From an uncultured Eubacteriales bacterium (GTDB lineage: Bacteria > Bacillota > Clostridia > Oscillospirales > Oscillospiraceae), in the NCBI GenBank assembly GCA_900549645.1, contig URPD01000026.1:1-24535 (forward strand): a DNA stretch of 24,535 nt. The letters are read 5' to 3'. Below the pieces are notes generated by a model. The model did not search any database. It saw only the letters and a list, made by a program, of their open reading frames with translations, and was not told the origin of the DNA. Position numbers and translations under genes: made by a program. Below, one piece after another: positions 15,180 through 23,300 of the stretch; the stretch's first letter is position 1, and every line of letters begins with the position of its first letter.

Positions 15180-17036
15180 ATGAAAAAATTTCGTACAACA
15201 ATAATTCTGCTCCTGTGCATCGCGCTGGCGCTGTGCGGCTGCGGGGCGGGCGAAATGAGCCGCCGCGAACCGGTGCAGGAACTTACGTGCACTCAGCCCG
15301 ACGCGCTCTCCGGCATATACCCGGCGGGCGGGTCGAAGCTATACATATGCTCGTCGGACTACGAGGCCGAGCGCACGACCGTGCAGCTCGTTGACATCGA
15401 CTCCGACGCAGTATGCGGCGAGGTCACGCTGGACGGCGTCTGGAGCATCAAGTCTCAGTCCTTCTCCGACGGCAGACTCGCGCTCTATTCCCGCGACGAC
15501 AGCACATGGCGCTTCCTCAGCTCCTCGCTGGCCGACATCGGCGGCGCAATGACCGACAACGTGGACGGCTTCTTCTCCTACGACGCGAGCGCCTACTACT
15601 ATCTGAGCGACAGTGTCCTCTGCCGTCAGGACATCGCAAGCGGCGAGCGGAGCCGCGTCCCGCTGTCGCCCGATCTGCGGATACTTGACATTACCGCCTT
15701 CGACGCGCAGAGCGGCCGGATGGCCGTTCAGTTCTTCCTCTCGCCCTACGGCAGCGAATGCGGCACCGCGATCCTCGACCCCGCGTCCGGACAGCTTTCC
15801 ATGCTGCAATCCGCCCGATATCAGACGGCCTTCACGGGCGACGGCCTGTGCCTGCTGGAGTTCGACGCCGATGCGATGGGCTATTCCGCGCTCTATGAGT
15901 CCGGCAGCGGCTTCATGTACGCCGCCGCGGACGTTTTCCGGGGAAACAGCGCCGATCTGTACGCAGTTTCCGGCGCGCCGTACCTTATCGGCGTCGCGGA
16001 CGGCAGCACATGCGTATACTCGCTGGGCGACCGGCTTGGAATCTGCCCGCTGGCGGACAGCGGCGTCACCGGCGAGATGTATTTCTCCTGCTATCTCCCG
16101 GACGCGGCGCTGCTCGCCGGGGCGGTGTACCGTGACGGCGCGTTCCATCTCTACGCCATCGACCCCGCACAGCTCCAATTTGCGGAGCTTGACGGCGCAG
16201 TCGGCGCGGAATCGCCCCTCACCGTTGACAGTTCTCTCGCAGATAACTACTGGCTGGAGGACTCCGTCGCGCCCGTGGCCGAGAATTTGCAGCAGGCGCG
16301 ACAGTATGCGGACACGCTGGAGACGAGATATGGCGTGCGCATCCTGCTCTCTTCGCAGTGCGCTTCCGCCGCCGCGCTCTGCGACCGCACCATCACGCTG
16401 ACCGACACGATGAGCGCTGACGAGGAGCTGTACGGCATAAACGCCGCGCTCGACGCGCTGGCGCGCACTCTCTCCCTGTACCCCGACGGCTTCTTCGCGC
16501 AGTTCAGAAACATCATGGGCGAGGGTGGCGTCCGCTTCCTTCTGACGGAGCGGATCGACAGCAACTACGGCGTCGTGGGCTGTGCCTACGAGAGCCGCGA
16601 ATGGCAGAACATCGCGCTGGATGTCCGCATGGCGGACGGGCTTGACACCATCATCTGCCACGAGCTGTGGCACGCAACCGAGAACCACATCCTCTCGCGC
16701 GATTACTCCGCGTTTTCGCCCGACGCATGGGCGGCGCTGAACCCGGTAGGCTTCGCCTACTGCGAGGATCCGACGCTGTCCGACTCGATGCTGGAATGGA
16801 CGCTGTACAGCAGCAGCCCGGACAACGTGTATTTCGTCGACGGCTACTCCTGCGTGAACGAGCGCGAGGACAGGGCACGCATCATGGAATACTTTATGGT
16901 GCACGAGGACGAGGCCGGCATGCTGATCGAGTCCCCGGCCATACGGCAGAAGCTCCAATTCATGTGCGACGCCGTGCGCAATAATTTCGACACCACCGGC
17001 TGGAACGGCGTCCGCTGGGAGTCGCTTCTGGGATGA
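15180..17036 (+). CDS. Lipoprotein with C-terminal HExxH metallopeptidase-like domain
   Basis: The 618-residue product begins with a lipoprotein signal (MKKFRTTIILLL, lipobox LCGC, Cys21), so it is expected to be anchored outside the membrane. Residues about 40-370 are rich in short beta-strand patterns with repeating Asp/Gly turns, suggestive of a beta-propeller. The C-terminal part carries HELWH at 494-498 (CHELWHATENH), a zinc-metallopeptidase signature. A candidate third ligand lies about 65 residues later in NEREDRARIMEYF (Glu561 or Glu563). This fits the gluzincin plan, but I do not recognise the family. Open frame exists from 15081, but ATG at 15180 starts the signal peptide and follows GGAGG/GGGG sequences (15157-15169). 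Its transcript ends at a strong terminator. Substrate unknown. Confidence 0.82.
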   Translation: MKKFRTTIILLLCIALALCGCGAGEMSRREPVQELTCTQPDALSGIYPAGGSKLYICSSDYEAERTTVQLVDIDSDAVCGEVTLDGVWSIKSQSFSDGRLALYSRDDSTWRFLSSSLADIGGAMTDNVDGFFSYDASAYYYLSDSVLCRQDIASGERSRVPLSPDLRILDITAFDAQSGRMAVQFFLSPYGSECGTAILDPASGQLSMLQSARYQTAFTGDGLCLLEFDADAMGYSALYESGSGFMYAAADVFRGNSADLYAVSGAPYLIGVADGSTCVYSLGDRLGICPLADSGVTGEMYFSCYLPDAALLAGAVYRDGAFHLYAIDPAQLQFAELDGAVGAESPLTVDSSLADNYWLEDSVAPVAENLQQARQYADTLETRYGVRILLSSQCASAAALCDRTITLTDTMSADEELYGINAALDALARTLSLYPDGFFAQFRNIMGEGGVRFLLTERIDSNYGVVGCAYESREWQNIALDVRMADGLDTIICHELWHATENHILSRDYSAFSPDAWAALNPVGFAYCEDPTLSDSMLEWTLYSSSPDNVYFVDGYSCVNEREDRARIMEYFMVHEDEAGMLIESPAIRQKLQFMCDAVRNNFDTTGWNGVRWESLLG

Positions 17037-17041
17037 ATATT

Positions 17042-17082
17042 ACAAAAAGTTCCTGAGTTAAAAACTCAGGAACTTTTTGTTT
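17042..17082. terminator. Strong bidirectional terminator
   Basis: A perfect 18-bp stem (17042-17059 with 17063-17080) with an AAA loop has A-runs on the left arm and T-runs on the right. It separates the metallopeptidase gene from the convergent holin gene, whose stop codon begins at its edge (17082). Confidence 0.92.
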
Positions 17083-17339
17083 TACTGTCTGATCTGCTTG
17101 ACGGCCTCGTTTATGCCTGTGGCCGCGAAGCCGCTGACGATGCCGACCGCGACGGCGGTTATGTAGTCGCCCGCCGGATAGTCCGGCATCCAGCGCATAG
17201 CCAGCACGCCGAGGCCTCCGCCCACAACGCCGCAGATGATGGGTATCCACTTGTTATCGAGGCCGCTCACCTTGACGAGCTGCCCCGCCAGATAGCAGAT
17301 CACCGTTATCGCGGCGACGCCCGCAATGCCAAAATCCAT
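17082..17339 (-). CDS. Phage-type holin
   Basis: The 85-residue protein (MDFGIAGVAAITVICYLAGQ) has two to three membrane segments and the conserved middle LDNKWIPIICGVVGG and YPAGDYITAVAVGIVSG of a known Firmicutes phage holin family (Phage_holin_5-like). Holins form pores that release endolysin. The frame continues upstream to 17411, but ATG at 17339 is chosen because a near-perfect ribosome binding site (AAGGGAGGTGA) lies just upstream. It is the last gene of the lysis cassette, 17 bases downstream of the coiled-coil gene. Confidence 0.88.
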   Translation of the reverse strand: MDFGIAGVAAITVICYLAGQLVKVSGLDNKWIPIICGVVGGGLGVLAMRWMPDYPAGDYITAVAVGIVSGFAATGINEAVKQIRQ

Positions 17340-17356
17340 GCTCTCACCTCCCTTCA

Positions 17357-17653
17357 TTATAATCCAAGCTGCCCCAGCGCGTATGCGAGCACCGCGCCGA
17401 CGAACAGCCATACCACCTTGTCGACCAGCTCCTCCCAGCGCTTCGCGGGCTTGCCGGTCAGGGTCTTGATGTCCGACTTCACAACCGTCAGATCCTTCTC
17501 CATGCCGCCCTGCTTCGTGGCGAGCTCCTTGACCGAGAGAGCAAGGTCTGTCAGCGCGCTCTGGTTCCGCTCGATCTCCTCTATACGGTGAGTGTTCGAG
17601 CGGCTCCGCGCGTCAACGCGCTCTATCTTAAGCGCGAGTTCTTCTGCCGTCAC
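17357..17653 (-). CDS. Coiled-coil protein with C-terminal membrane helix (XhlA-like)
   Basis: The 98-residue protein has a long heptad-rich region (residues 5-72, including MTAEELALKIERVDARSRSN and a second heptad block ending IKTLTG) and one C-terminal membrane helix (about 80-95, KVVWLFVGAVLAYALGQLGL). This plan matches hemolysin XhlA-type proteins of phage lysis cassettes, which act with holins at the membrane. It uses a GTG start at 17653. An ATG seven bases upstream is out of frame. The ribosome binding site AGGAGG overlaps the stop codon of the endolysin gene, which is three bases away, so translation is probably coupled. Confidence 0.8.
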   Translation of the reverse strand: MTAEELALKIERVDARSRSNTHRIEEIERNQSALTDLALSVKELATKQGGMEKDLTVVKSDIKTLTGKPAKRWEELVDKVVWLFVGAVLAYALGQLGL

Positions 17654-17656
17654 CGT

Positions 17657-18427
17657 TCATCCTCCTATCAGCCTTGACCATGTGTTTGCCCCGGCGACGC
17701 CGTCCACGGCCAGCCCGTGCGCGCGCTGGAATGCCCAAACCGCAAGCTTCGTGCAGGTTCCGAAGTCACCGTCCGCGCCGCAGGAGCCGCAGGAATATCC
17801 GCGTCCGATCAGCAGCAGCTGCATTGACCGCACCGCCTCGCTCACATCGCCCTGACGCAGGAGCGGCAGCTCCACCGCAGCGCTGCTCTTCTCCGTGCCG
17901 GCGGCGACCGCCGTGCCCTGCGCCCAATCCGCGGGTGCATCGCCGTAGCTTATCCAGCCCGGCAGCCCCCACAGCGCCCAGCCGCGATCCTTCAAGCGGG
18001 TCTTGACAACGCCCTTCGTGTGTCCCGACGCCTCGACGACGTATCCGCCGCCGACGTACACGCCGACGTGCCCAAGCCCCTCCATGAAGACGCAGGCTCC
18101 CGTGATCTGCGGCATCTTTGCGATATCGCCGCGGCGGACACAGCTCCGGTACAGCCCGCTCACCGCGACGTCCTGCGCCGCGCAGTAGACTGGCGTGCTC
18201 CGCGCCGTCTCGCTCCAAAGATAGCCCTTGATAAGCCCGACGCAGTCGTGGACGCGCTTGCCGAACTGCGACTCAAAGTCGTCCGCCGTGTAATATTCCG
18301 GGTACTGCGCCCGCTTCTGCGTGAGCAGCGCCGCCGAGGCCGTCTGCCCGAAGGTGCCCCACCAGTAAGGGCGGCCGACCTGCGCGAGCGCATACTGCGC
18401 CAGTCCCTCTCCCGTTTTTGCCGTCAT
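17657..18427 (-). CDS. Endolysin: NlpC/P60-type cysteine peptidase plus peptidoglycan-binding domain
   Basis: The 256-residue cell-wall hydrolase has an N-terminal NlpC/P60 or CHAP-like domain (residues 5-165). Cys62 (VHDCVGLIKGYLW) and His120 (GLGHVGVYVGGG) are the likely catalytic pair, with Glu132 or a nearby polar residue as third. A C-terminal PG_binding_1 domain (187-254) is shown by LRQGDVSEAVRSMQLLL, GADGDFGTCTKLAVWAFQRA and VDGVAGANTW. There is no signal peptide, as expected for a holin-released endolysin. ATG at 18427 has GAGGTGA seven bases upstream and overlaps the stop of the preceding 45-residue gene (ATGA). Confidence 0.9.
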   Translation of the reverse strand: MTAKTGEGLAQYALAQVGRPYWWGTFGQTASAALLTQKRAQYPEYYTADDFESQFGKRVHDCVGLIKGYLWSETARSTPVYCAAQDVAVSGLYRSCVRRGDIAKMPQITGACVFMEGLGHVGVYVGGGYVVEASGHTKGVVKTRLKDRGWALWGLPGWISYGDAPADWAQGTAVAAGTEKSSAAVELPLLRQGDVSEAVRSMQLLLIGRGYSCGSCGADGDFGTCTKLAVWAFQRAHGLAVDGVAGANTWSRLIGG

Positions 18428-18561
18428 GTTACGTCACCTCGCTTCGTGTTTTCGTCAAGTCCTGTAAAACTGAACTTATTTTTCAAGCAAATAACGCCGT
18501 TTGCGGCATAGCCGCTGGCGTCGATTTCGGGCTTTCGCCCTCGTATGTATGCTCTGAGCAT
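18424..18561 (-). CDS. Small (45-aa) first gene of lysis cassette
   Basis: This short frame encodes 45 residues, starting MLRAYIRGRKPEIDASGYA and continuing NGVICLKNKFSFTG. It has a strong ribosome binding site (GGGAGGA) five bases upstream of ATG at 18561. Its TGA overlaps the endolysin ATG (ATGA, 18424-18427). It lies directly downstream of the strong promoter at 18618-18646. These signals make it a real gene despite its size. The N-terminus is basic and no membrane helix is visible. I do not recognise a family. It might be a regulator or chaperone of lysis, or mainly a leader that couples endolysin translation. Confidence 0.75.
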   Translation of the reverse strand: MLRAYIRGRKPEIDASGYAANGVICLKNKFSFTGLDENTKRGDVT

Positions 18562-18605
18562 AGTTTCCTCCCGTGTGTCTCAATTAGATATTGTTCTGCC
18601 TTAAA

Positions 18606-18620
18606 TATCTTGGTAAGATA
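18606..18620. promoter_or_regulatory. Operator-like inverted repeat at the lysis-cassette promoter
   Basis: TATCTT-GGT-AAGATA is a perfect 6-bp inverted repeat that overlaps the -10 box and the predicted start site of the cassette promoter. A repressor bound here would block transcription. The function is inferred from position. Confidence 0.5.
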
Positions 18621-18646
18621 ATATCACATCATTTTAATTTTGTCAA
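18618..18646 (-). promoter_or_regulatory. Strong promoter of the lysis cassette
   Basis: On the minus strand TTGACA (18646-18641) and TATTAT (18623-18618) are 17 bases apart, close to the sigma-A consensus. The leader to ATG at 18561 is about 50 bases. Confidence 0.85.
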
Positions 18647-18736
18647 GTTAAACAGAACTTTTTTATTCGACAAAATTTTCTACCTGTCAGTCCGATCTGA
18701 GTTTTAAAATGCATATTGCCGTGAATATGTTTCCTT

Positions 18737-18920
18737 TTAAATGGGTTTATCTGCTTCCAGAATCGAGGTCATCTGCTCTTCTACATTAGATGTAATGGTG
18801 TTTAAAGCCAGATTTTTCCCTAATTTCTGCAAATCTCTATTCATTTTTCTATATGTTTCCTTTGCATATTCCTGACACTTAAGGCTTGATTCTTTTCGTT
18901 TAAACGAGTAGAATATATTT
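18737..18920 (-). pseudogene. Possible gene remnant upstream of the lysis cassette
   Basis: This AT-rich reading frame has a protein-like C-terminus (CQEYAKETYRKMNRDLQKLG, then NLALNTITSNVEEQM, stop at 18737). It has no convincing start or ribosome binding site, and upstream it would run into the promoter and first codons of the opposite-strand regulator. It may be the 3' end of a gene lost when the cassette or regulator arrived, or chance. It lies in the otherwise gene-free stretch 18562-18944, which also holds the two divergent promoters. Confidence 0.3.
18886..18914 (+). promoter_or_regulatory. Promoter of the dual-HTH regulator with palindrome in the spacer
   Basis: TTGATT (18886-18891) and TAGAAT (18909-18914) are separated by 17 bases. 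The spacer contains the perfect 12-base palindrome TCGTTTAAACGA (18896-18907), a possible operator. The leader to ATG at 18945 is about 24 bases. Confidence 0.7.
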
Positions 18921-18944
18921 ACATTGACGAAAGCGGGTGACGCT

Positions 18945-20123
18945 ATGGAATACATATCGGTCAAGGAGGCCGCGGAGCGCTGGGGTATACAAGTCCGCAG
19001 CGTACAGGAGCTGTGCAAGGCGGGGCGCATCCAAGGCGCGTTCAAATTCGAACGCTCGTGGATGATACCGGCATCGGCGAAAAAGCCGAAGGATCACCGC
19101 AGAACCGCGCGAAAAGATTCACGCACGGTCTCGTACGGCGACTATCCGAGCCTTATAGCGTACTGCACGCGCATGTCCCCCGGCAGTCTCAGTGGTATAC
19201 CGATTGGTATAACCAGTCCCGCAGCCATACGCCAATTCAACGCTGAGCAGCTGTATTACACCGGCGAGCTTGACGCCTGCCATGAAATGCTTCGAAGCGG
19301 CGGCGCTGATCCGGAGACGCTTCTCAGCCGCCTGTCCCTGATGCTGCCGCTGAGCATCTGCCTCGGCGAGACGCAGACCTTCAACGACACGCTAGCGGCG
19401 CTGCACGGCCTGATAGATCAGGATTCCGGCAGTGTCTGCTCCCGCGCGGCGCGGCTGCTGCACTCATGCACGGCGCTGGGACTGTACATGCCGCACTTCG
19501 TGCCGGAGTGGATAAAGGACGGTCAGTTCGAGGGGCTGCCCGCGGAGCTTATACCATTTGCGATCTACACGCGCTGCAAATATCTTCTCGCCGTGAAGCG
19601 CGAGACCGAGGCCAAGGCCGCGGCGGAGACCGCGCTGAGCTTCTTCCCGCCGGACGAGGGCTTCAGCCTGATACACGTATACCTCCGCCTCATATGCAGC
19701 GCCGCGCTCTGCGCGACCGGCGACATGCACGGCTGTGAGGAGCACCTGCGCGAAACGATGGCACTCGCTCTGCCGCGCGGCTATATCATCCCCTTCGCGG
19801 AATTCCTGACGCTGCACAGCGGACTTATAGAATCCGTATCGCAGCAGGAATTTCCGGAGCAGAACAAACGCATTCTCCAACAGTGGACGCGCTGCTGGAA
19901 GAACTGGATGGTCTTCCGCAGCCGCCTCACCATATCCAACGCCACCGCCATTCTCTCGAACCGCGAGCACCATCTCGCCCGCCTGCTGGCCGCCGATCTC
20001 ACCTACGCGGAGGCGGCGGCGCGGCTCGGCATGAGCGTCGGCAGCGTGAAAAATATGGCCTCGGTAATATACGCCAAGCTCCATATCGGCAGCAAAGCGG
20101 AGCTGAAAGATTACGCTTTGTAA
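18945..20123 (+). CDS. Transcriptional regulator with N-terminal excisionase/MerR-like HTH and C-terminal LuxR HTH
   Basis: The 392-residue protein joins two DNA-binding domains. Residues 1-43 (MEYISVKEAAERWGIQ, then ELCKAGRIQGAFKFERSWMIP) form an HTH_17/MerR-like winged helix as in excisionases. Residues about 330-392 (LSNREHHLARLLAADLTYAE, then AARLGMSVGSVKNM and YAKLHIGSKAELKDY) form a GerE/LuxR HTH. Between them lies an alpha-helical, TPR-like middle (about 90-320), probably for signal or protein binding. ATG at 18945 follows GGGTGA at 18935-18940. A TTG at 18924 is rejected because it is too near the predicted transcription start. It is the nearest regulator to the giant surface-protein gene downstream on the same strand, 254 bases away, and a natural candidate to control it. 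Confidence 0.85.
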   Translation: MEYISVKEAAERWGIQVRSVQELCKAGRIQGAFKFERSWMIPASAKKPKDHRRTARKDSRTVSYGDYPSLIAYCTRMSPGSLSGIPIGITSPAAIRQFNAEQLYYTGELDACHEMLRSGGADPETLLSRLSLMLPLSICLGETQTFNDTLAALHGLIDQDSGSVCSRAARLLHSCTALGLYMPHFVPEWIKDGQFEGLPAELIPFAIYTRCKYLLAVKRETEAKAAAETALSFFPPDEGFSLIHVYLRLICSAALCATGDMHGCEEHLRETMALALPRGYIIPFAEFLTLHSGLIESVSQQEFPEQNKRILQQWTRCWKNWMVFRSRLTISNATAILSNREHHLARLLAADLTYAEAAARLGMSVGSVKNMASVIYAKLHIGSKAELKDYAL

Positions 20124-20227
20124 TTTTTTCAACCGCCAAAAAACTTCCAAAACGGCACTTCAAAATTTGACCAATTTCGTCTATTATAAGCGTGTAATAT
20201 AGTTATGCGAAGCGTGTGCCGTGCGGC

Positions 20228-20326
20228 CGTCCGGGGGCGTCTCAGACTCCGGGCGTTGAAGCGGCGCATGGTTGTCCATGCCCCGGCGGGGTGCGTCTCA
20301 GTCCCCCATCGGCTGCCTGCGGCGGC
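20228..20326 (+). promoter_or_regulatory. Structured 5' leader with two hairpins sharing loop GCGTCTCAG
   Basis: The 254-base region before the surface-protein gene is GC-rich in its middle and folds into successive hairpins. The first (20228-20236 with 20247-20255, 9 bp) has GCGTCTCAG in its loop. The second (20266-20271 with 20276-20281) is GCATGG-TTGT-CCATGC, extended by three more pairs past one mismatch. The third (20288-20291 with 20303-20306) again presents GCGTCTCAG in its loop. The fourth (20312-20317 with 20321-20326) is GCTGCC-TGC-GGCGGC. I do not recognise a known riboswitch. No clear sigma-A promoter is visible; TTGACC at 20167 has no well-spaced -10. Confidence 0.5.
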
Positions 20327-20377
20327 AAAGCATACTTATTTATATGGTATTTTATTTGGGGAGGTTTATTCGCAGAA

Positions 20378-23300
20378 ATGAAAAAAAGACTCTTTGCACT
20401 GTTTCTGTGCCTGTGCATGGTGATGACGCTGCTGCCTGTCAGCGTCTTCGCGGAAGGCACGGAAGCCCAGTACGGATTGGTCGGCGGCGGAGCATCCGTC
20501 ACGTCCGTCAATCCTGTCGAGACGCCCGATACGCATATAACTTTCAAGTTCTATAACGGGAAGACGCTTCTCGACACGCAGGTCGTCAATGCCGACGGCC
20601 AGCTCACCGCTCCGGCGACGCCCGCCATCGGGAGCAGCCGCAAGTTCCTCGGCTGGTATGCCGTTGATGACAAAGGCCAGCTTGAGGCACAGGAGTTCGA
20701 CTTCAGCAACGCGTACACCACGTACAGCGGCCGCAGCGAAGTCAAGGTCATGGCCAAGTTCGAGGCCGTGTACTACGTGTACTTTATGACCGTTGACGGG
20801 CAGGTGCACTCCACCGCGATCGCCAACGAGGCCAACGACTTCAAGGTCACCCCGCCTACGGACTATGAGCCGAAGGGCAAGAAAGTCACCGGCTGGGTCG
20901 TCGGCGACAATGAATTCACCGCCAACACCGTTGTCAGTGCAGACACCTATGTCTACCCTGTCACTGCGGACTGCTACTGGGTCACCTTCAACACCACCGG
21001 CGGCAGCATGGTACCCTCCAGCTCCGTCACCAAGGGCGATACCCTTGAACTCAGCGGCGTCACCGCTCCCACCCGCACCGGCTACACCTTCAAGGGCTGG
21101 AGCCTGAGCGAGAACGGCACGCTTATCACAAGCATAACCCCGGCTGCTGATACTACGCTCTATGCAGTATGGGAAGGCAAGAACGTCAATTATACCGTTG
21201 TCTATTGGGGACAGAATCCTGATAATCCCTATGTGTATGACACGCTGCTCGGCTCCGACGCCAGCAAAACCGCAAAAGTCGGCGAGACGGTCACCGGTTC
21301 GTCCACGATTCCGACCTCAATCGCAAATCGTCAGTACTTCACATACAAGGACAGCGACAGCGCGGTTGTCAGTGCTGACGGCAGCACGGTCATTAATGTA
21401 CGTCTCAACCGCAAAATATATAAGGTAACCTTTGATCTTGGAAATAGCTCCAAAAATTCGATGACGGTCAACGGCAAGACTTATTACGGCGGTCGGAATG
21501 CCGAAAAATATGTCCTGGAAGCAAGATATGAGCAGAACATTGAAAGCCTGTGGCCGACTGCTTCCAACTTTAATTCCGACAGCGGATTCCAAGGATGGTC
21601 CATAACCGGTATAAAAAATATCGCCACATCGAAGCGCATCACCATGACCGCCGACCTATGTTCCTCCAGCGGTAAGACCGCAAAGGCAAACTATAATGCT
21701 AGTTGCCTTGATCATCTCTACTATATGTTTGAGAGCTTTGATCAGACAAGCCCCATAAACGAGAATGAGCGTATGTATTTCAACGGTGTCTACTACGATA
21801 AGAGCACCGAATATTCTCAGGACGCAAACTCCGGCGGCGGCGATTGGGATCAGAAAGCTATCACCGGCATGAAAGCCAGCGGAACTCAAACAACCGTATT
21901 ACAAGATGATGGGTTATGGTTTAACCCCAACCCCAAAGAGCGTAACGTTTTCCTGTACTACACCCGCAACGAATACAAGCTTATCAAGAGCAACTACGGC
22001 ACACAGACCACTGAATCCATGAAATACGGTGCGCCGCTCGACGACAAGGGTGCGGCACCTGCCCGTCCCGCCGGTTTCAGCGAGAGCGCAGTGTTCAAGG
22101 GCTGGTATACGGTTCCCGTTGCGCAGATAACCGACACTACGCTGCCCTACGACTTCAGCGGCAAGACTATGCCGCTCGACGGTCTGACGCTCTACGCCTA
22201 CTGGGTTAAGCAGCCTGTCACACTGACGGTGCAGGTTCCCTCCATCGGCTATGACAAGTCCAACAGCGAGGTCGCCATCGGCACGGTCATCTCCGGCGTA
22301 GACGTGTTCAAGGATGCCGAGGCCGAGATCGCCGAGGCAGGCAGAACCGTTCTCAAGTGGGTATACGAGGACGGCACCGCCGTTGACGTCAACAGCGCCA
22401 TCGACCGCAACACCACCATCAAGGCAGTCCTTGAGGGCGAGGTCTACAATCTGACCTACGACACCGGAACCGACGCCTCGATAACCGACGAAAACCGCTA
22501 CGAATATGAGGCGCTCGCACAGGTCAAGGACGGCAGCGGGCTCAAGAACGGCAAGCAGATGTTCGCATACTGGACCGACGATGCCGGCAACGTCTACTAC
22601 CCCGGCAGCTACGTCACCATGACCCGCGACATGACCCTCACCGCGCACTACGTCGACCCCAGCGTCAAGGTCATGCTTACATACCACGCAAATTACACCG
22701 GCAATGATGAGACCTTTACCACTGACGCCGTTCCCAACAACGACAAGGTCACCGTCATGGCTTACGACGCAACGGGTCTTCCCTCCCGTCTCGGCTACCA
22801 GTTCAAGGGCTGGGCAGACACGGCTGACGCAGATACGGCTAACTACCCCGCAGGCTCCGAAGCCCGTCTGGACAACAATGGCTCCAACGACCTCTACGCC
22901 GTCTGGGAAGCCATCGACGTGAACTACAAGGTCGAGTTCTACTATCAGGATTCCAAAGGCAATTACCCCGACAAGGCAAATGACGACGATATCGTTACCC
23001 GTCAGGGCGAGACCGACTCCACCGTCTCCGTCACCGATGACGACAAGCTGCCCAAGCAGAACGGCAAGTACGTCTACGACGAGTCCTACACCGGAAACGT
23101 TGAGAGAGGCATCGTCGCCGCGGACGGCAGCCTCGTCCTGAAGCTTTACTTCAAGCTCAATCAGGCAAGCTGCACTGTCAGATATCTCTGGAACGGCACT
23201 AATGAGAAGGTCGCCGAAGATGATGTTTTCGACAGCCAGACCGTCAGCAAGACTTTCACCGCGAACCCCAAACCGATTGCCAACTGCACTATCGTCCCTG

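Noticed and set aside
15339..16958. A 539-codon open frame on the minus strand
   Set aside because: It is antisense to the metallopeptidase lipoprotein, which has a signal peptide, lipobox and catalytic motif. The minus frame has no start signals or recognisable domain.
20167..20200. Sigma-A promoter (TTGACC and TAATAT or TGTAAT) for the surface-protein gene
   Set aside because: Spacers of 20-22 bases are too long and no alternative -35 fits. The start site remains undetermined.
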